From positions 1 through 64,000 of the forward strand of contig NZ_BBLT01000015.1 in NCBI RefSeq assembly GCF_000775915.1: a stretch of DNA of 64,000 nucleotides, read 5' to 3'. The notes beneath the pieces are model-generated. The model was given only the letters and a program-made list of their open reading frames with translations. It had not been told where the DNA came from and did not search any database. This document shows, one piece after another, positions 25,594 through 34,364 of the stretch. Position numbers and translations under genes: made by a program. How positions within the stretch are numbered: the first letter of the stretch is position 1; every line of letters begins with the position of its first letter. This DNA is from Sporocytophaga myxococcoides. Lineage in GTDB: Bacteria > Bacteroidota > Bacteroidia > Cytophagales > Cytophagaceae.

Positions 25594-27249
25594 ATGAACT
25601 TAACAATAAAAGGAAGGCTGATTTTAGCTTTCTCAATTCTGATTGCTATTGCTGCATACATGTTTTATATAGGAAATTCCGTTGCTTTTGAACTCAATAA
25701 AAGTGTAACCACCATAGTAGAAATAAACGCGAAAAGGCTTGCACATGCATTAAAAGTAAGTGAAGACCTCCAATTTATTGGAAAGAGGGAAAAAGCACTT
25801 ATCATTTCGAGAGATCGTGCAGAACTCACAAAAATCCATCAGGAAATCATTGACAGGCAAGTCGAAATGAAAAGTAGATTTGCAGACCTTAGATCCTTAG
25901 CAGATTCTAAAGGGCAAGAAATTCTTGACAGTTATGATGCTAAGTGGAATGAGTATCTGGATGCTTTTGATGACTTCAAGCGGCTTGCAGTTGACATTAA
26001 TACTGATTCATCGAAGGCTGCTTCTTCAAACCTATCCGACAGCAAACTGACTCCTTTATTTGTAGAGTGTAGAGCCATTATTTACAGAATAGTAAAGAAA
26101 AATGAAGGAGAACTTTCACTTGCCGCAAAAGAGAATGCAGAACTTTATGCTGAATCCCAAAAAAACATGATCATTTCTCTGATTGTTGCAGTAATATGTG
26201 CCATAGGGGTATCATTCTGGATTATCTCTTCAATTATAAATTCTCTGTCAAAAGCAAAACTTGCTGTTAAAGAGGTTTCTGAAGGTAATCTTTTGATACA
26301 GATCGATAGCAATAATAAAGATGAGATCGGTGAAGTCCTTGAATATCTTAAAGGAATGATTTCCAAATTAAAAGAGATTATTGGAAACGTACATAATGCA
26401 ACTGAACAAATTGCTTCAGCAAGCCAGCAGATGAGTGCTTCATCTCAACAGATGTCACAGGGAGCAAATGAACAGGCAGCCTCTGCAGAAGAAGTATCTT
26501 CATCAATGGAAGAAATGGCAGCTAATATTCAGCAGAACAATGAAAATGCTCAGCAGACAGAAAAGATAGCGTTGAAAGCAGCTGACGATATCCAGGAAGG
26601 AAGTACTGTAGTAAATCAGACAGTAGGTTCTATGAAAGATATAGCAAAAAAGATTTCCATCATAGAAGAAATAGCACGTCAGACCAATTTACTTGCTCTG
26701 AACGCTGCGGTGGAGGCTGCAAGAGCAGGCGAACATGGAAAAGGATTTGCGGTTGTTGCAGCGGAAGTAAGAAAGCTTGCAGAAAGAAGTCAGATAGCTG
26801 CAAATGAAATCAATTCTTTATCATTCTCAAGTGTATCGATTGCTGAACGTTCCGGTAAAATCCTTGAAGAAATTGTACCTCATATTCAAAAAACATCAAG
26901 ACTCGTACAAGAAATTAGTGCAGCTGGTATTGAACAGACCTCAGGAGCTGATCAGGTAAATACAGCTTTACAAATGCTCAATCAGATCATTCAACAAAAT
27001 GCCGCTACCTCTGAAGAAATGGCAGCAAGCGCAGAAGAACTTGCAAGCCAGGCAGAACAATTACAAGACACAATTGCTTTTTTCAGAATAGACACTCATA
27101 CCAATGGTCAAAGGAGAAAAAAAACAACTGTCAATAGGGTTGCAACAAACAATCATCCTTCAAACGTGAAAAACAAAAGTAACAATGGTTTTATAATAAA
27201 TCTGAAGAAAGAAAGCGATTCACTTGATAAGGAATACGAAAAATTCTAA
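25594..27249 (+). CDS. Methyl-accepting chemotaxis protein, four-helix-bundle sensor (module A)
   Basis: 551 residues. TM1 (about 7-27) and TM2 (about 194-213) flank a helical periplasmic domain resembling 4HB_MCP_1 ([20 protein letters not shown]). HAMP follows (about 214-265), then the signalling domain with the highly conserved hairpin tip [20 protein letters not shown] and [20 protein letters not shown]. Glutamine/glutamate-rich helices around A-S-A-E-E are probable methylation sites, consistent with CheR, CheD and CheB genes just downstream. A flexible tail of about 45 residues ends E-Y-E-K-F, which fits the CheR/CheB tether pattern x-(HFYW)-x-x-(HFYW). The ligand is unknown. Confidence 0.9.
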   Translation: MNLTIKGRLILAFSILIAIAAYMFYIGNSVAFELNKSVTTIVEINAKRLAHALKVSEDLQFIGKREKALIISRDRAELTKIHQEIIDRQVEMKSRFADLRSLADSKGQEILDSYDAKWNEYLDAFDDFKRLAVDINTDSSKAASSNLSDSKLTPLFVECRAIIYRIVKKNEGELSLAAKENAELYAESQKNMIISLIVAVICAIGVSFWIISSIINSLSKAKLAVKEVSEGNLLIQIDSNNKDEIGEVLEYLKGMISKLKEIIGNVHNATEQIASASQQMSASSQQMSQGANEQAASAEEVSSSMEEMAANIQQNNENAQQTEKIALKAADDIQEGSTVVNQTVGSMKDIAKKISIIEEIARQTNLLALNAAVEAARAGEHGKGFAVVAAEVRKLAERSQIAANEINSLSFSSVSIAERSGKILEEIVPHIQKTSRLVQEISAAGIEQTSGADQVNTALQMLNQIIQQNAATSEEMAASAEELASQAEQLQDTIAFFRIDTHTNGQRRKKTTVNRVATNNHPSNVKNKSNNGFIINLKKESDSLDKEYEKF

Positions 27250-27267
27250 TTAAGAAATAGCCTCTGA

Positions 27268-27339
27268 TTGTTGTCATACTGTTTGTTTCTTTGTTCATCC
27301 ACTATTATAAAATTAAACAAAGCAGGCGTATGACAACAA
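27268..27339. terminator. Inverted repeat between mcp and cheR (terminator or attenuator)
   Basis: TTGTTGTCATAC (27268-27279) is the exact reverse complement of 27328-27339, with a further CTTTGTT/AAACAAAG pairing inside. It lies 19 bp past the MCP stop. The MCP of module B also ends in a strong hairpin (43487-43527). It may reduce transcription into cheR-D-B. Confidence 0.55.
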
Positions 27340-27387
27340 TTCATATTTATAATGAAAATTCTTTTTTGACTGAATAAAAATAAAAAG

Positions 27388-28251
27388 ATGCAATTAGTGA
27401 GTAAAGGCCTTGAACATGATCAAAGTTTCAGGACAACCATGTCCTCAAAGGTTTTCAGGAAATTAAGCGAATTCATAAATGCATACTGCGGTATAAAAAT
27501 GCCTCCTGAAAAAAAAATACTTCTGGAAAGCCGCCTCAATAAGAGGCTCAGACACCTGAATATGAAATCCTATGAAGAGTATTGTGATTTCTTATTCAGT
27601 GAAACCGGGAAAAGGCAAGAGCTCATTCATATGATCGATGTAGTTACAACCAATAAAACTGACTTCTTCAGAGAGGCAATGCATTTTGATTTTATACGTG
27701 ATCATATATTTCCTCAGTATAAAGAAACAAAAATCAACAAGATATCTATTTGGAGTGCAGGATGCTCTACAGGAGAAGAAGTATATACTACATGCATGGT
27801 ACTTGAAGAATTAAGAGAATATTGGCCTGGGATTGATTATTCTGTTACTGGCTCGGATATCTGCTCTCAAGTTCTGGAAAAAGCAGCTTTAGCAGTTTAT
27901 CCCGAAGAGAGAACAATGATTATTCCTTTAGCAATCAAAAGGAAATACTTTTTAAAAAGCAAAAGCACTACCGATAAAACTGTCAGAATTATACCGGAAC
28001 TGAGAGGAAAAACAAATTTTATAAGGTTGAATTTCATGGATGAAAGTTTTGATTTACCCAATAATTTTGACATCATCTTTTGCAGAAATGTTCTTATTTA
28101 TTTTGATAATCGCACCCAGGAAAATGTAATAAAAAAACTTTGCGCTAAACTGAAGATTGGAGGTTTTCTCTTTATAGGACATTCTGAATCGCTTACAAAT
28201 ATGGACCTGCCTTTGATTCAGGTCAAGCCAACGGTATTCAGAAAGATTTAG
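27388..28251 (+). CDS. cheR: Chemotaxis methyltransferase CheR (module A)
   Basis: 287 residues. N-terminal helical domain (SEFINAYCGIKMPPEKKILL ... MIDVVTTNKTDFFREAMHFD) followed by a SAM-binding Rossmann domain (SIWSAGCSTGEEVYTTCMVL) and the conserved FDIIFCRNVLIYFD. It methylates glutamates on the MCP. The beta-subdomain loop (FLKSKSTTDKTVRI) has the same length as in Salmonella CheR, which binds C-terminal pentapeptides. That agrees with the E-Y-E-K-F tail of the neighbouring MCP, though the Gly residues of the Salmonella loop are not conserved. An internal Met at residue 18 is a possible alternative start. Confidence 0.9.
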   Translation: MQLVSKGLEHDQSFRTTMSSKVFRKLSEFINAYCGIKMPPEKKILLESRLNKRLRHLNMKSYEEYCDFLFSETGKRQELIHMIDVVTTNKTDFFREAMHFDFIRDHIFPQYKETKINKISIWSAGCSTGEEVYTTCMVLEELREYWPGIDYSVTGSDICSQVLEKAALAVYPEERTMIIPLAIKRKYFLKSKSTTDKTVRIIPELRGKTNFIRLNFMDESFDLPNNFDIIFCRNVLIYFDNRTQENVIKKLCAKLKIGGFLFIGHSESLTNMDLPLIQVKPTVFRKI

Positions 28252-28253
28252 GT

Positions 28254-28714
28254 ATGTACGAGAAATACCTGTGTCCGGAAGAAATCAAAGTGAGTAAAGA
28301 GCCGACAGAGGTTATAACTATTCTAGGAAGTTGCGTTTCAGTTTATCTTTTTGATCCAGAACTGAAAACAGGCGGCATCAACCATTTCGTATTACCAGAT
28401 AGTACGAGATTTTCAAGAACCGGTCAATATGGGATTTACGCAGTACCTGAACTCATTCAGAGAATGATTCGTATGGGTGCAAAACCTTCAGGCTTACAGA
28501 CAAAAATCTTTGGAGGGTCATGAATAAAAATTTACTTCCTCAATTCAATGTAGGATTAAGGAATATTGCTTTGGCAAAACGAATATTACACGAATATGAA
28601 ATCCCTATTATAAAGTCTTGTGTCGGAACTCCCTTTGCCCAAAAGATCGTTTTTTATACAGCCACAGGTAACGTACATGTAAAGCCAATTAAAGTAATCC
28701 GAAAATTAAGATAA
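28254..28714 (+). pseudogene. cheD: Frameshifted cheD (module A)
   Basis: CheD is the MCP glutamine deamidase. The first 89 codons contain the catalytic Cys and His regions (ILGSCVSVYLFDP, GGINHFVLP) and end K-I-F-G-G-S-stop. The intact module C homologue continues K-I-F-G-G-L-G-K. One base appears lost around 28513-28519. After it the frame resumes as MNKNLLPQFNVGLRNIALAK and ends F-Y-T-A-T-G-N-V-H-V-K-P, matching the rest of CheD. Repairing one base would restore the full 153-codon gene. The last stop overlaps the cheB start (TAATG). It is either a recent pseudogene or a sequencing error. Confidence 0.8.
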
Positions 28715-29769
28715 TGAAAAAAACAAGAGTACTGATTGTTGATGATTCAGCTGTAATCAGACAGGTCCTAAAGAGATTATTGAGTCCGACCCTGAACTGG
28801 AAGTGCTGGCAACTGCAGGAGATCCTTATTTTGCCGTTTCAAAAATTGCAGAAGAAATTCCTGATGTAATACTCTCGATATTGAAATGCCAAGAATGGAT
28901 GGACTTACATTTCTTAAAAAAATTATGTCTCAACATCCTATTCCAGTTGTAATTATCTCAAGCCTTACTCAGGCTGGCACAGAAAACGCAATAAAAGCGC
29001 TTGAATCAGGAGCTGTAGAAGTTTTACATAAGCCTCAGCTAAACTCAAGAAGATTTTTTGAAGAATACAAAACCAGAATCTGTGAGGTGATCAAAGCTGC
29101 AGCTAAATCAAAAGTACTCAGAAAAAAAATATATCATACTGAGATCGCTATTTCCAATACTATAGATAAAATCCAAACATCAAACAGTCGTCTTAAAACT
29201 ACAGAAAAAGTAATTGCTGTTGGTGCCTCTACAGGCGGAACCGAAGCCATAAGAACCTTTTTAGAATGCTTCCCAGCTGATTCTTCTGGAATTATCATCA
29301 TTCAACACATGCCTGAGCTTTTCACTAAGTCATTTGCTACCAAGCTCAACAGCCTATGTAAAATAGATGTAAAAGAAGCCGAAAACGGAGATGGTGTTAT
29401 CCGAGGCAGGGCTTTGATTGCTCCTGGGAATAAACACATGATACTTAAGAGAAGCGGCGCAAGATATTATGTGGAACTAAAAGACGGCCCACTGGTGAAC
29501 AGACACAAGCCTTCTGTAGATACACTGTTTAGATCAACAGCAATGAATGCTGGCAAAAACAGCATCGGCATTATTATGACCGGCATGGGGTTCGGACGAA
29601 TCCAAAGGATTACTGGAGATGAAAGAAGCCGGAGCTTTAACATTGGGCTCAAGATGAAAAAAGCTGCGTTGTTTTTGGTATGCCAAAGGAAGCAATCAAA
29701 TTGAATGCTGTAGAGAAAATACTCCCCCTGGATCAACTTGGGAGTTTTGTACTAAAGCACCAGTTTTAA
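28714..29769 (+). pseudogene. cheB: Multiply frameshifted cheB (module A)
   Basis: CheB is the MCP methylesterase/deamidase response regulator. It starts [19 protein letters not shown]. One frameshift falls at about 28770 (then KEIIESDPELEVLATAGDPY), another at about 28872 just before the phospho-Asp block (DIEMPRMDG), and at least two at about 29590 and 29650. Between them the esterase core is well kept: [11 protein letters not shown] with the catalytic Ser, [13 protein letters not shown] with the His. The true C-terminus, in a third frame, reads [20 protein letters not shown] and ends K-H-Q-F at 29769, parallel to the intact module C protein. Four or more independent single-base lesions favour real decay, but a poorly sequenced stretch could look the same. 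Confidence 0.85.
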
Positions 29770-29922
29770 AAACAGCCTTTTACTAAATCAACAGAGTATA
29801 TCATTATATATATTCATAAATTGTGATAGTATTACTCATACTATTAAGTCGCCCTAAAACGTAATCAATTATAAAGATATACCAAGAGAAAGAGATAACA
29901 ACTATCTATTCAATACAACTTT

Positions 29923-30792
29923 CTAAAAGTTCTTACTCAAAAGATATTGATAAATTGCAGAAATATCTTTATCCCCCTGCCCTTCTTGTTTAGCCATTCC
30001 ATAAACCTCTTTTGTGATAGCAGAAACAGGCAAAGAAATATTATTTTCATATGCGGTCTGAAGAATTAAGTAAAGGTCTTTATGAGCCCACTTTATAGAA
30101 AATTCAGCATCAAATTTTTTAGATTCAAACTTGCCTTTTTTAAGTTTCAAAAAAGGAGAACTCACAGGACTCTCTGAAAGAATATTTAACACTGTACCCT
30201 CATTCAAACCAGAAGCCACTCCTAAACTGACAGCCTCTGAGAATGCAATCATGGATTGGGCTAACATTAAATTAATAACCATTTTCATTTTTGATCCATC
30301 CCCAACTTTACCAAGATGATTAATAGACTTCCCCATAGTTGTTAGCAATATCCGTGCTTCTTCAAGATCTTTAGTTTCTCCACCTACTAAAAATATCAAT
30401 TCCCCTTTTTCTGCAACAACCATAGAACCTGAAACTGGTGAATCAAGATATCTTAGACTAACTTCTTTTGTTTGGGCAGCCAACTCTTCAGCAAAAGAGG
30501 GGTTTACTGTGCTCGTATTTATCCATAAAGCATTTTTCTTTGCATTCATCATAATCCCATCTTTTCCTAAGCTAATTTTTTCAATTACCTCAGGTGAAGA
30601 TAGCATCGTGATCAAGACATCTGCATCTCTTACAACCTCAGAAACAGAAGTGCATACCTTAGCTCCAGCTCTTTGTAATGCTTCAGCCTTTTCGATACTC
30701 CTATTCCAAACTGATAATTCATTACCTCCCTTAATTAAATTCATCGCCATGCGACTTCCCATAATTCCAAGGCCAATAAAAGCTACATTCAT
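29923..30792 (-). CDS. 3-hydroxyisobutyrate dehydrogenase-like NAD(P)-dependent oxidoreductase
   Basis: 289 residues, the usual length of the beta-hydroxyacid dehydrogenase (GLYR1/3-HIBADH) family. The N-terminal Rossmann motif is VAFIGLGIMGSRMAMNLIKG. Further family blocks are LDSPVSGSMVVAEKGELIF (substrate loop) and GDGSKMKMVINLMLAQSMIA, with the catalytic Lys in G-x-x-x-K-x-x-x-N. The C-terminal helical domain ends DKDISAIYQYLLSKNF. The substrate cannot be fixed from sequence; succinic semialdehyde or glyoxylate reductases of this family look alike. It is a single gene on the minus strand, convergent with the chemotaxis operon. Confidence 0.85.
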   Translation of the reverse strand: MNVAFIGLGIMGSRMAMNLIKGGNELSVWNRSIEKAEALQRAGAKVCTSVSEVVRDADVLITMLSSPEVIEKISLGKDGIMMNAKKNALWINTSTVNPSFAEELAAQTKEVSLRYLDSPVSGSMVVAEKGELIFLVGGETKDLEEARILLTTMGKSINHLGKVGDGSKMKMVINLMLAQSMIAFSEAVSLGVASGLNEGTVLNILSESPVSSPFLKLKKGKFESKKFDAEFSIKWAHKDLYLILQTAYENNISLPVSAITKEVYGMAKQEGQGDKDISAIYQYLLSKNF

Positions 30793-30894
30793 ATAGAGAT
30801 TTTTTTAAGAAACTTAATAAACAAAAGCAGGAACTGATCCCAGATAGCTTTTGCCATAATAAATTAAAACCTTACCTATAGTACAGCAATTAAA

Positions 30895-31488
30895 TTATCT
30901 GACAATTTGCCCCTGTAACCTCAAAGCGGTCACCAACTCTTCATCTATAAGGGGCAAATATTTACTGGCATAATTCTTTATTTCCTGACTATCTCCGGAA
31001 TTAATTTCTGTGGTAAAAAATTCCCTGGCATTCTGATGATCCGTTATTATCGTTGAGATAAGTAAGTCATCAAATCCTGATCCGGTCATAAATTGCAACT
31101 GTTGCTCCATAGCCCTATGTAAAGAATCAGGTACCTGAGGAAGCAAGACATTATTTTGCAAGGCAATAGTATTAAGTTCAGTTTGAGCAAGAGTCCTCTC
31201 ATTAACCATAGATGCTCCGAAAATTCTAATACTGTCTGTAGAAGCACTGGCTAGGGCCATTCGGCCTAAATTTATTTCTGCCAGATTAAACAAAGTAGCT
31301 TTTCGCATAAAAGCAGTATCTGTAACTGATAATGTTTGAACTTGCTGAGGTGGAGGAGCATTATCATCATCATCATCCTTGCAGCCAAATAACGAGATTA
31401 CTACTAAGATTAAAAATACACTTATTTTTCGAAGTGAATTAAATCCTAATATAGGATAATTCTTTAAGTGAAGTTTATTCTTTTTCAT
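30895..31488 (-). CDS. DUF4142 lipoprotein, paralogue 1
   Basis: 197 residues from the ATG at 31488 (MKKNKLHLKNYPILGFNSLR). The frame runs to 31536, but this start aligns exactly with the paralogue at 33466 and keeps the same length. A long N-region precedes a hydrophobic segment ending S-L-F-G-C, a plausible lipobox, followed by a run of Asp. The body is the four-helix DUF4142 domain (ferritin-like fold; DTAFMRKATLFNLAEINLGR ... TDHQNAREFFTTEINSG). Function is unknown; such proteins are often linked to envelope or oxidative stress. It lies downstream of the Mn catalase gene on the same strand and shares a 30-bp upstream block with paralogue 2. Confidence 0.8.
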   Translation of the reverse strand: MKKNKLHLKNYPILGFNSLRKISVFLILVVISLFGCKDDDDDNAPPPQQVQTLSVTDTAFMRKATLFNLAEINLGRMALASASTDSIRIFGASMVNERTLAQTELNTIALQNNVLLPQVPDSLHRAMEQQLQFMTGSGFDDLLISTIITDHQNAREFFTTEINSGDSQEIKNYASKYLPLIDEELVTALRLQGQIVR

Positions 31489-31507
31489 AGATATTGAATT
31501 ATTATCT

Positions 31508-31537
31508 ACATAACCCCAAACTTTATTTATGTTCAAA
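31508..31537 (-). promoter_or_regulatory. Upstream block shared by the two DUF4142 genes, copy 1
   Basis: 30 bp matching 33487-33516 at 27 of 30 positions, each about 20 bp upstream of a DUF4142 start. Conservation beyond the coding region suggests a shared promoter/5' UTR element, or simply a recent duplication. No canonical -33/-7 spacing is evident. Confidence 0.4.
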
Positions 31538-31663
31538 AAGAATAATAGTTCTAACAGGAAAAAAAAACAAAATCAACTTTAATAAAGAATAGCATATTAC
31601 CTCAACATCACAATTCCCTGAGACAACCAAGACAATTGATACTATTGAGAATTTCAATAATAA

Positions 31664-31705
31664 TATCCCCAAAACCAACTTTGATTTTAATTGGCTTTGG
31701 GGATA
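31664..31705 (-). terminator. Terminator of the Mn catalase gene
   Basis: TATCCCCAAAACCAA (31664-31678) pairs with TTGGCTTTGGGGATA (31691-31705) with one mismatch. On the minus strand it is followed by T-rich TTATTATTG. It lies 25 bp past the catalase stop at 31730. Confidence 0.8.
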
Positions 31706-31729
31706 AACAAAACAAATAGTGAATCAATA

Positions 31730-32692
31730 CTACAACTTATTCTGACTTGAAGGTTTATCTTTTTTGTACGTACTCCATTGATTTTCTCCCTTTGGAACTG
31801 CTTGTCTGATTTCATGGCTTCTCTTCTTACCCAATTCTTTACTTACTATTTCAACAGATGCCTGAGTAGCATCTGTACCTTTTATTGTTTGTTTAAGTAA
31901 CCCCTCTGTCTCATTAACATGCTTTGCAGGGTCTTCAATATACTGCCAGGTTTCACCAAGCCCAGTGGATTTTCCTTCATTCCAGGGGCCTTTGACTGTA
32001 GCTCCATTTGACATATTAAAATAAACATTACTAAATCTCGGATCACCTTGTAAAACTCCTGGAGGAAAGTTTGGCTTGATTGTTTCAAGGGCTGCTTCAA
32101 ACATCTGCATATGTGCAATTTCTCTTGTCATTAAAAATTTAAGCGTTTCTTTCACATAAGGATCATCAGTAAACTGCATCAGATATTCATATACAATTTT
32201 TGCTCTTGATTCTGCAGCGATATCTGAACGTAGGTCGACAGTAAGATCACCATTAGATTCGACAAAAGCACCCGACCAGGGTACCCCCTGACAATTTGTA
32301 ACAGCAGGTCCTCCACCTGTGAGTACTCCAAACTGAGGCGCTGTTGTAGCCTGATGCATAAGATTTTCCTTTGCAGATTTACCTAAAAGCATCTCCATAA
32401 TTTCTGATTTGTCAGCAGCTTCTTTCAATTGACCATTTACACCATTAAGTAACATTTGAATAGTAGCACCTACAATTTCCAAATGACTTAACTCTTCTGT
32501 AGCAATATCCATCAACATATCATATTTTTCAGGATAAGCTTGTCTGACAGAAAATGCCTGGACAAAATATTGCATTGCTGCTTTAAGTTCTCCATTTGCA
32601 CCTCCGAATTGTTCTAAAAGAAGTGTGGCAAATTGAGGATCAGCCTTAGATACTCTTGCATTAAACTGTAAATCTTTAATGTGGTGGAACAT
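31730..32692 (-). CDS. Manganese-containing catalase
   Basis: 320 residues of the di-manganese catalase family, which splits hydrogen peroxide without heme. Ferritin-like Glu/His ligands are visible: E in GELKAAMQYFVQAF, the E-E-L-S-H-L-E helix (E and H), E in ESRAKIVYEYL, and REIAHMQMFEAAL (E and H). The N-terminus MFHHIKDLQFNARVSKADPQ and the later PNFPPGVLQGDPRFSNVYFN are family hallmarks. The cytosolic protein is flanked on both sides by DUF4142 lipoprotein genes on the same strand, each with its own spacer; it has its own terminator. This suggests a peroxide- or stress-response locus. Confidence 0.93.
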   Translation of the reverse strand: MFHHIKDLQFNARVSKADPQFATLLLEQFGGANGELKAAMQYFVQAFSVRQAYPEKYDMLMDIATEELSHLEIVGATIQMLLNGVNGQLKEAADKSEIMEMLLGKSAKENLMHQATTAPQFGVLTGGGPAVTNCQGVPWSGAFVESNGDLTVDLRSDIAAESRAKIVYEYLMQFTDDPYVKETLKFLMTREIAHMQMFEAALETIKPNFPPGVLQGDPRFSNVYFNMSNGATVKGPWNEGKSTGLGETWQYIEDPAKHVNETEGLLKQTIKGTDATQASVEIVSKELGKKRSHEIRQAVPKGENQWSTYKKDKPSSQNKL

Positions 32693-32872
32693 ACTTATAT
32701 GGTTATGGTTAGAAATAAATATTTAAAAAGAATGGGCCAAACTGTTACTTATTTATTTTAAGCCCTATAAATTTCCCATCATTGAGTCTTTAATCTATAT
32801 TATTATAATTACAAAGTGATCCTATAACTAAATAAATCATCGCTAAAGAAATGAATTCTAATGGGAATTAAC

Positions 32873-33466
32873 CTACTTTACAATCTTTGATTTTAATTGG
32901 GTGGCCTTTTGCAAATGTTCATTGATATGAGGCAAATACTTATTAGCATAATTAATCACATCCTGATCTTGCCCAGAATTAATTTCAGTATTAAAAATTT
33001 GCTGTGCCTTTTGATGATCTACAACTTGTGTAGAAATATACAAGCTATCAAACTTATATCCGTTTAAAACCTGAAGTTGTTGTTTTATAGCCTTATGAAG
33101 TGAATCTGGCTCCTGAGGGATGGATACGTTCTTTTGTAAAGCAAGTGCATTCAGGTCATTTTGTGCCAGAGTATGTTCATTAACCATAAATGCCCCAAAG
33201 GCCCTAATGCTATCGTCTGTAGCCTTTGAAGCAGCTAATTGCCCCAAATCAATTTCTGCAATATTAGACAAAGAAGCATTTTTTATAAATACTGAATCTG
33301 TAACCGATAAAGTCTGAACCTGTTGAGGAGGAGCATTGTCATCATCATCATCCTTTTTACAACCCATTGATGAAACTAATGCTAAGAATAAAAGCATACT
33401 TAATATTTTCGCAGTGCGTACCTTTATAGCAAAATAATCCTGTAAGTAAATTTTATTTTTTTTCAT
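32873..33466 (-). CDS. DUF4142 lipoprotein, paralogue 2
   Basis: 197 residues, same length and layout as the 30895 gene. The N-region MKKNKIYLQDYFAIKVRTAK is followed by a hydrophobic stretch ending S-S-M-G-C (lipobox, Cys about 36), an Asp-rich linker with P-P-Q-Q-V-Q, and the helical DUF4142 domain (DSVFIKNASLSNIAEIDLGQ ... VDHQKAQQIFNTEINSGQDQ). It is likely attached to a membrane facing the periplasm. It is upstream of the Mn catalase gene on the same strand, separated by 180 bp. Function unknown; the genomic pairing with catalase is the best clue. Confidence 0.8.
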   Translation of the reverse strand: MKKNKIYLQDYFAIKVRTAKILSMLLFLALVSSMGCKKDDDDDNAPPQQVQTLSVTDSVFIKNASLSNIAEIDLGQLAASKATDDSIRAFGAFMVNEHTLAQNDLNALALQKNVSIPQEPDSLHKAIKQQLQVLNGYKFDSLYISTQVVDHQKAQQIFNTEINSGQDQDVINYANKYLPHINEHLQKATQLKSKIVK

Positions 33467-33486
33467 GATATCAGTTTAATTAATTA

Positions 33487-33516
33487 ACATAACCCGAAAT
33501 TTTATAAATGTTCAAA
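33487..33516 (-). promoter_or_regulatory. Upstream block shared by the two DUF4142 genes, copy 2
   Basis: Counterpart of 31508-31537 (27 of 30 identical), about 20 bp before the 33466 start. Confidence 0.4.
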
Positions 33517-33805
33517 TGAAAAATATTTTAATAAAGGTTATAACATAATACGTTTACAGATATATTCTTTTAGGAAGCTTTGAAGAATTTTCTTTACACC
33601 TGTTTTAATCGTGCTTTTAATACTATAGAACGATATAAATCTTTTCACCCTTGCCAAAAACAGATCATCTTCGATAAAGAAATATTCATACGTTCTTATA
33701 TTACCCTCAAATAGAAATTGTAAAAGGATTATTTAATCTTAAACTATTCAAAGTAGGCCCGGTTAAACATGACTTAGTTCTTAATTAACTTAAAAAATAG
33801 ATAAT
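33517..33805. other. Intergenic, no gene seen
   Basis: AT-rich spacer between the divergent DUF4142 gene and the PLAT-like pseudogene. No hairpin or gene that I can support. Confidence 0.4.
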
Positions 33806-34318
33806 ATGTGGATAGGTTCAATTAGACTAGTAATAGAAACAGCGAATTCTTAATATGCAGGAACTGATAGTCTCGTTCAAGCTTCAGTTTTGAGAGACGG
33901 TTCACAACTTCGTTTGCTGAACCTTGATTATCCAACTGAAGATGATCTGGAACGTGGTGCTATACGTAACTATGATTACATGGGTCCGACAAAGTTACCA
34001 AGGAGGAATGATAAAACTCCTGAGCTTCCCTCAGGTATCGGTCAAGATCTAATGCCCTATCCTGGTTATGGATTCGAATTCTCAAATGGATTAAATGGGC
34101 ACTTGACCATCCAGCTGCACATTCGAGGTGATGACATGTGGATAAAGGACAATGTAGATTTGTATGTAAGAAAAATTCAAAAAAAAGCTACTAGTTTCGA
34201 TACAATCTCCTGGGTTGAAGATTCCGACTGGACATATATTGCAACCTGGAGCAGAGATATAGCATTGAGCACAGATAGCAGTGAAGGTGTCACTATTTTG
34301 AATCTTAATTTGAAATAA
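33806..34318 (+). pseudogene. PLAT-like domain protein with an in-frame TAA
   Basis: From the ATG at 33806 the frame reads MWIGSIRLVIETANS, hits TAA at 33851, and continues in the same frame as YAGTDSLVQASVLRDGSQLR ... DDLERGAIRNYDYMGP to a stop at 34318. The sequence across the stop forms one coherent PLAT/LH2-like start (I-R-L-V-I-E-T-A-N-S ... A-G-T-D-S). So the TAA looks like a single nonsense mutation in a gene of about 170 codons. Alternatively translation starts at the TTG at 33890, giving a 142-residue protein without the first strand. PLAT domains bind lipids or proteins. No signal peptide is present. The assignment to PLAT is by pattern only. Confidence 0.5.
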
Positions 34319-34328
34319 CTTTTAAGTA

Positions 34329-34364
34329 ATATCCCCAGATCTCTCAGAAGACATCCGGGGATAT
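34329..34364 (+). terminator. Hairpin after the PLAT-like gene
   Basis: ATATCCCC (34329-34336) pairs perfectly with GGGGATAT (34357-34364). No T run follows, so it is a weak intrinsic terminator. Confidence 0.45.
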
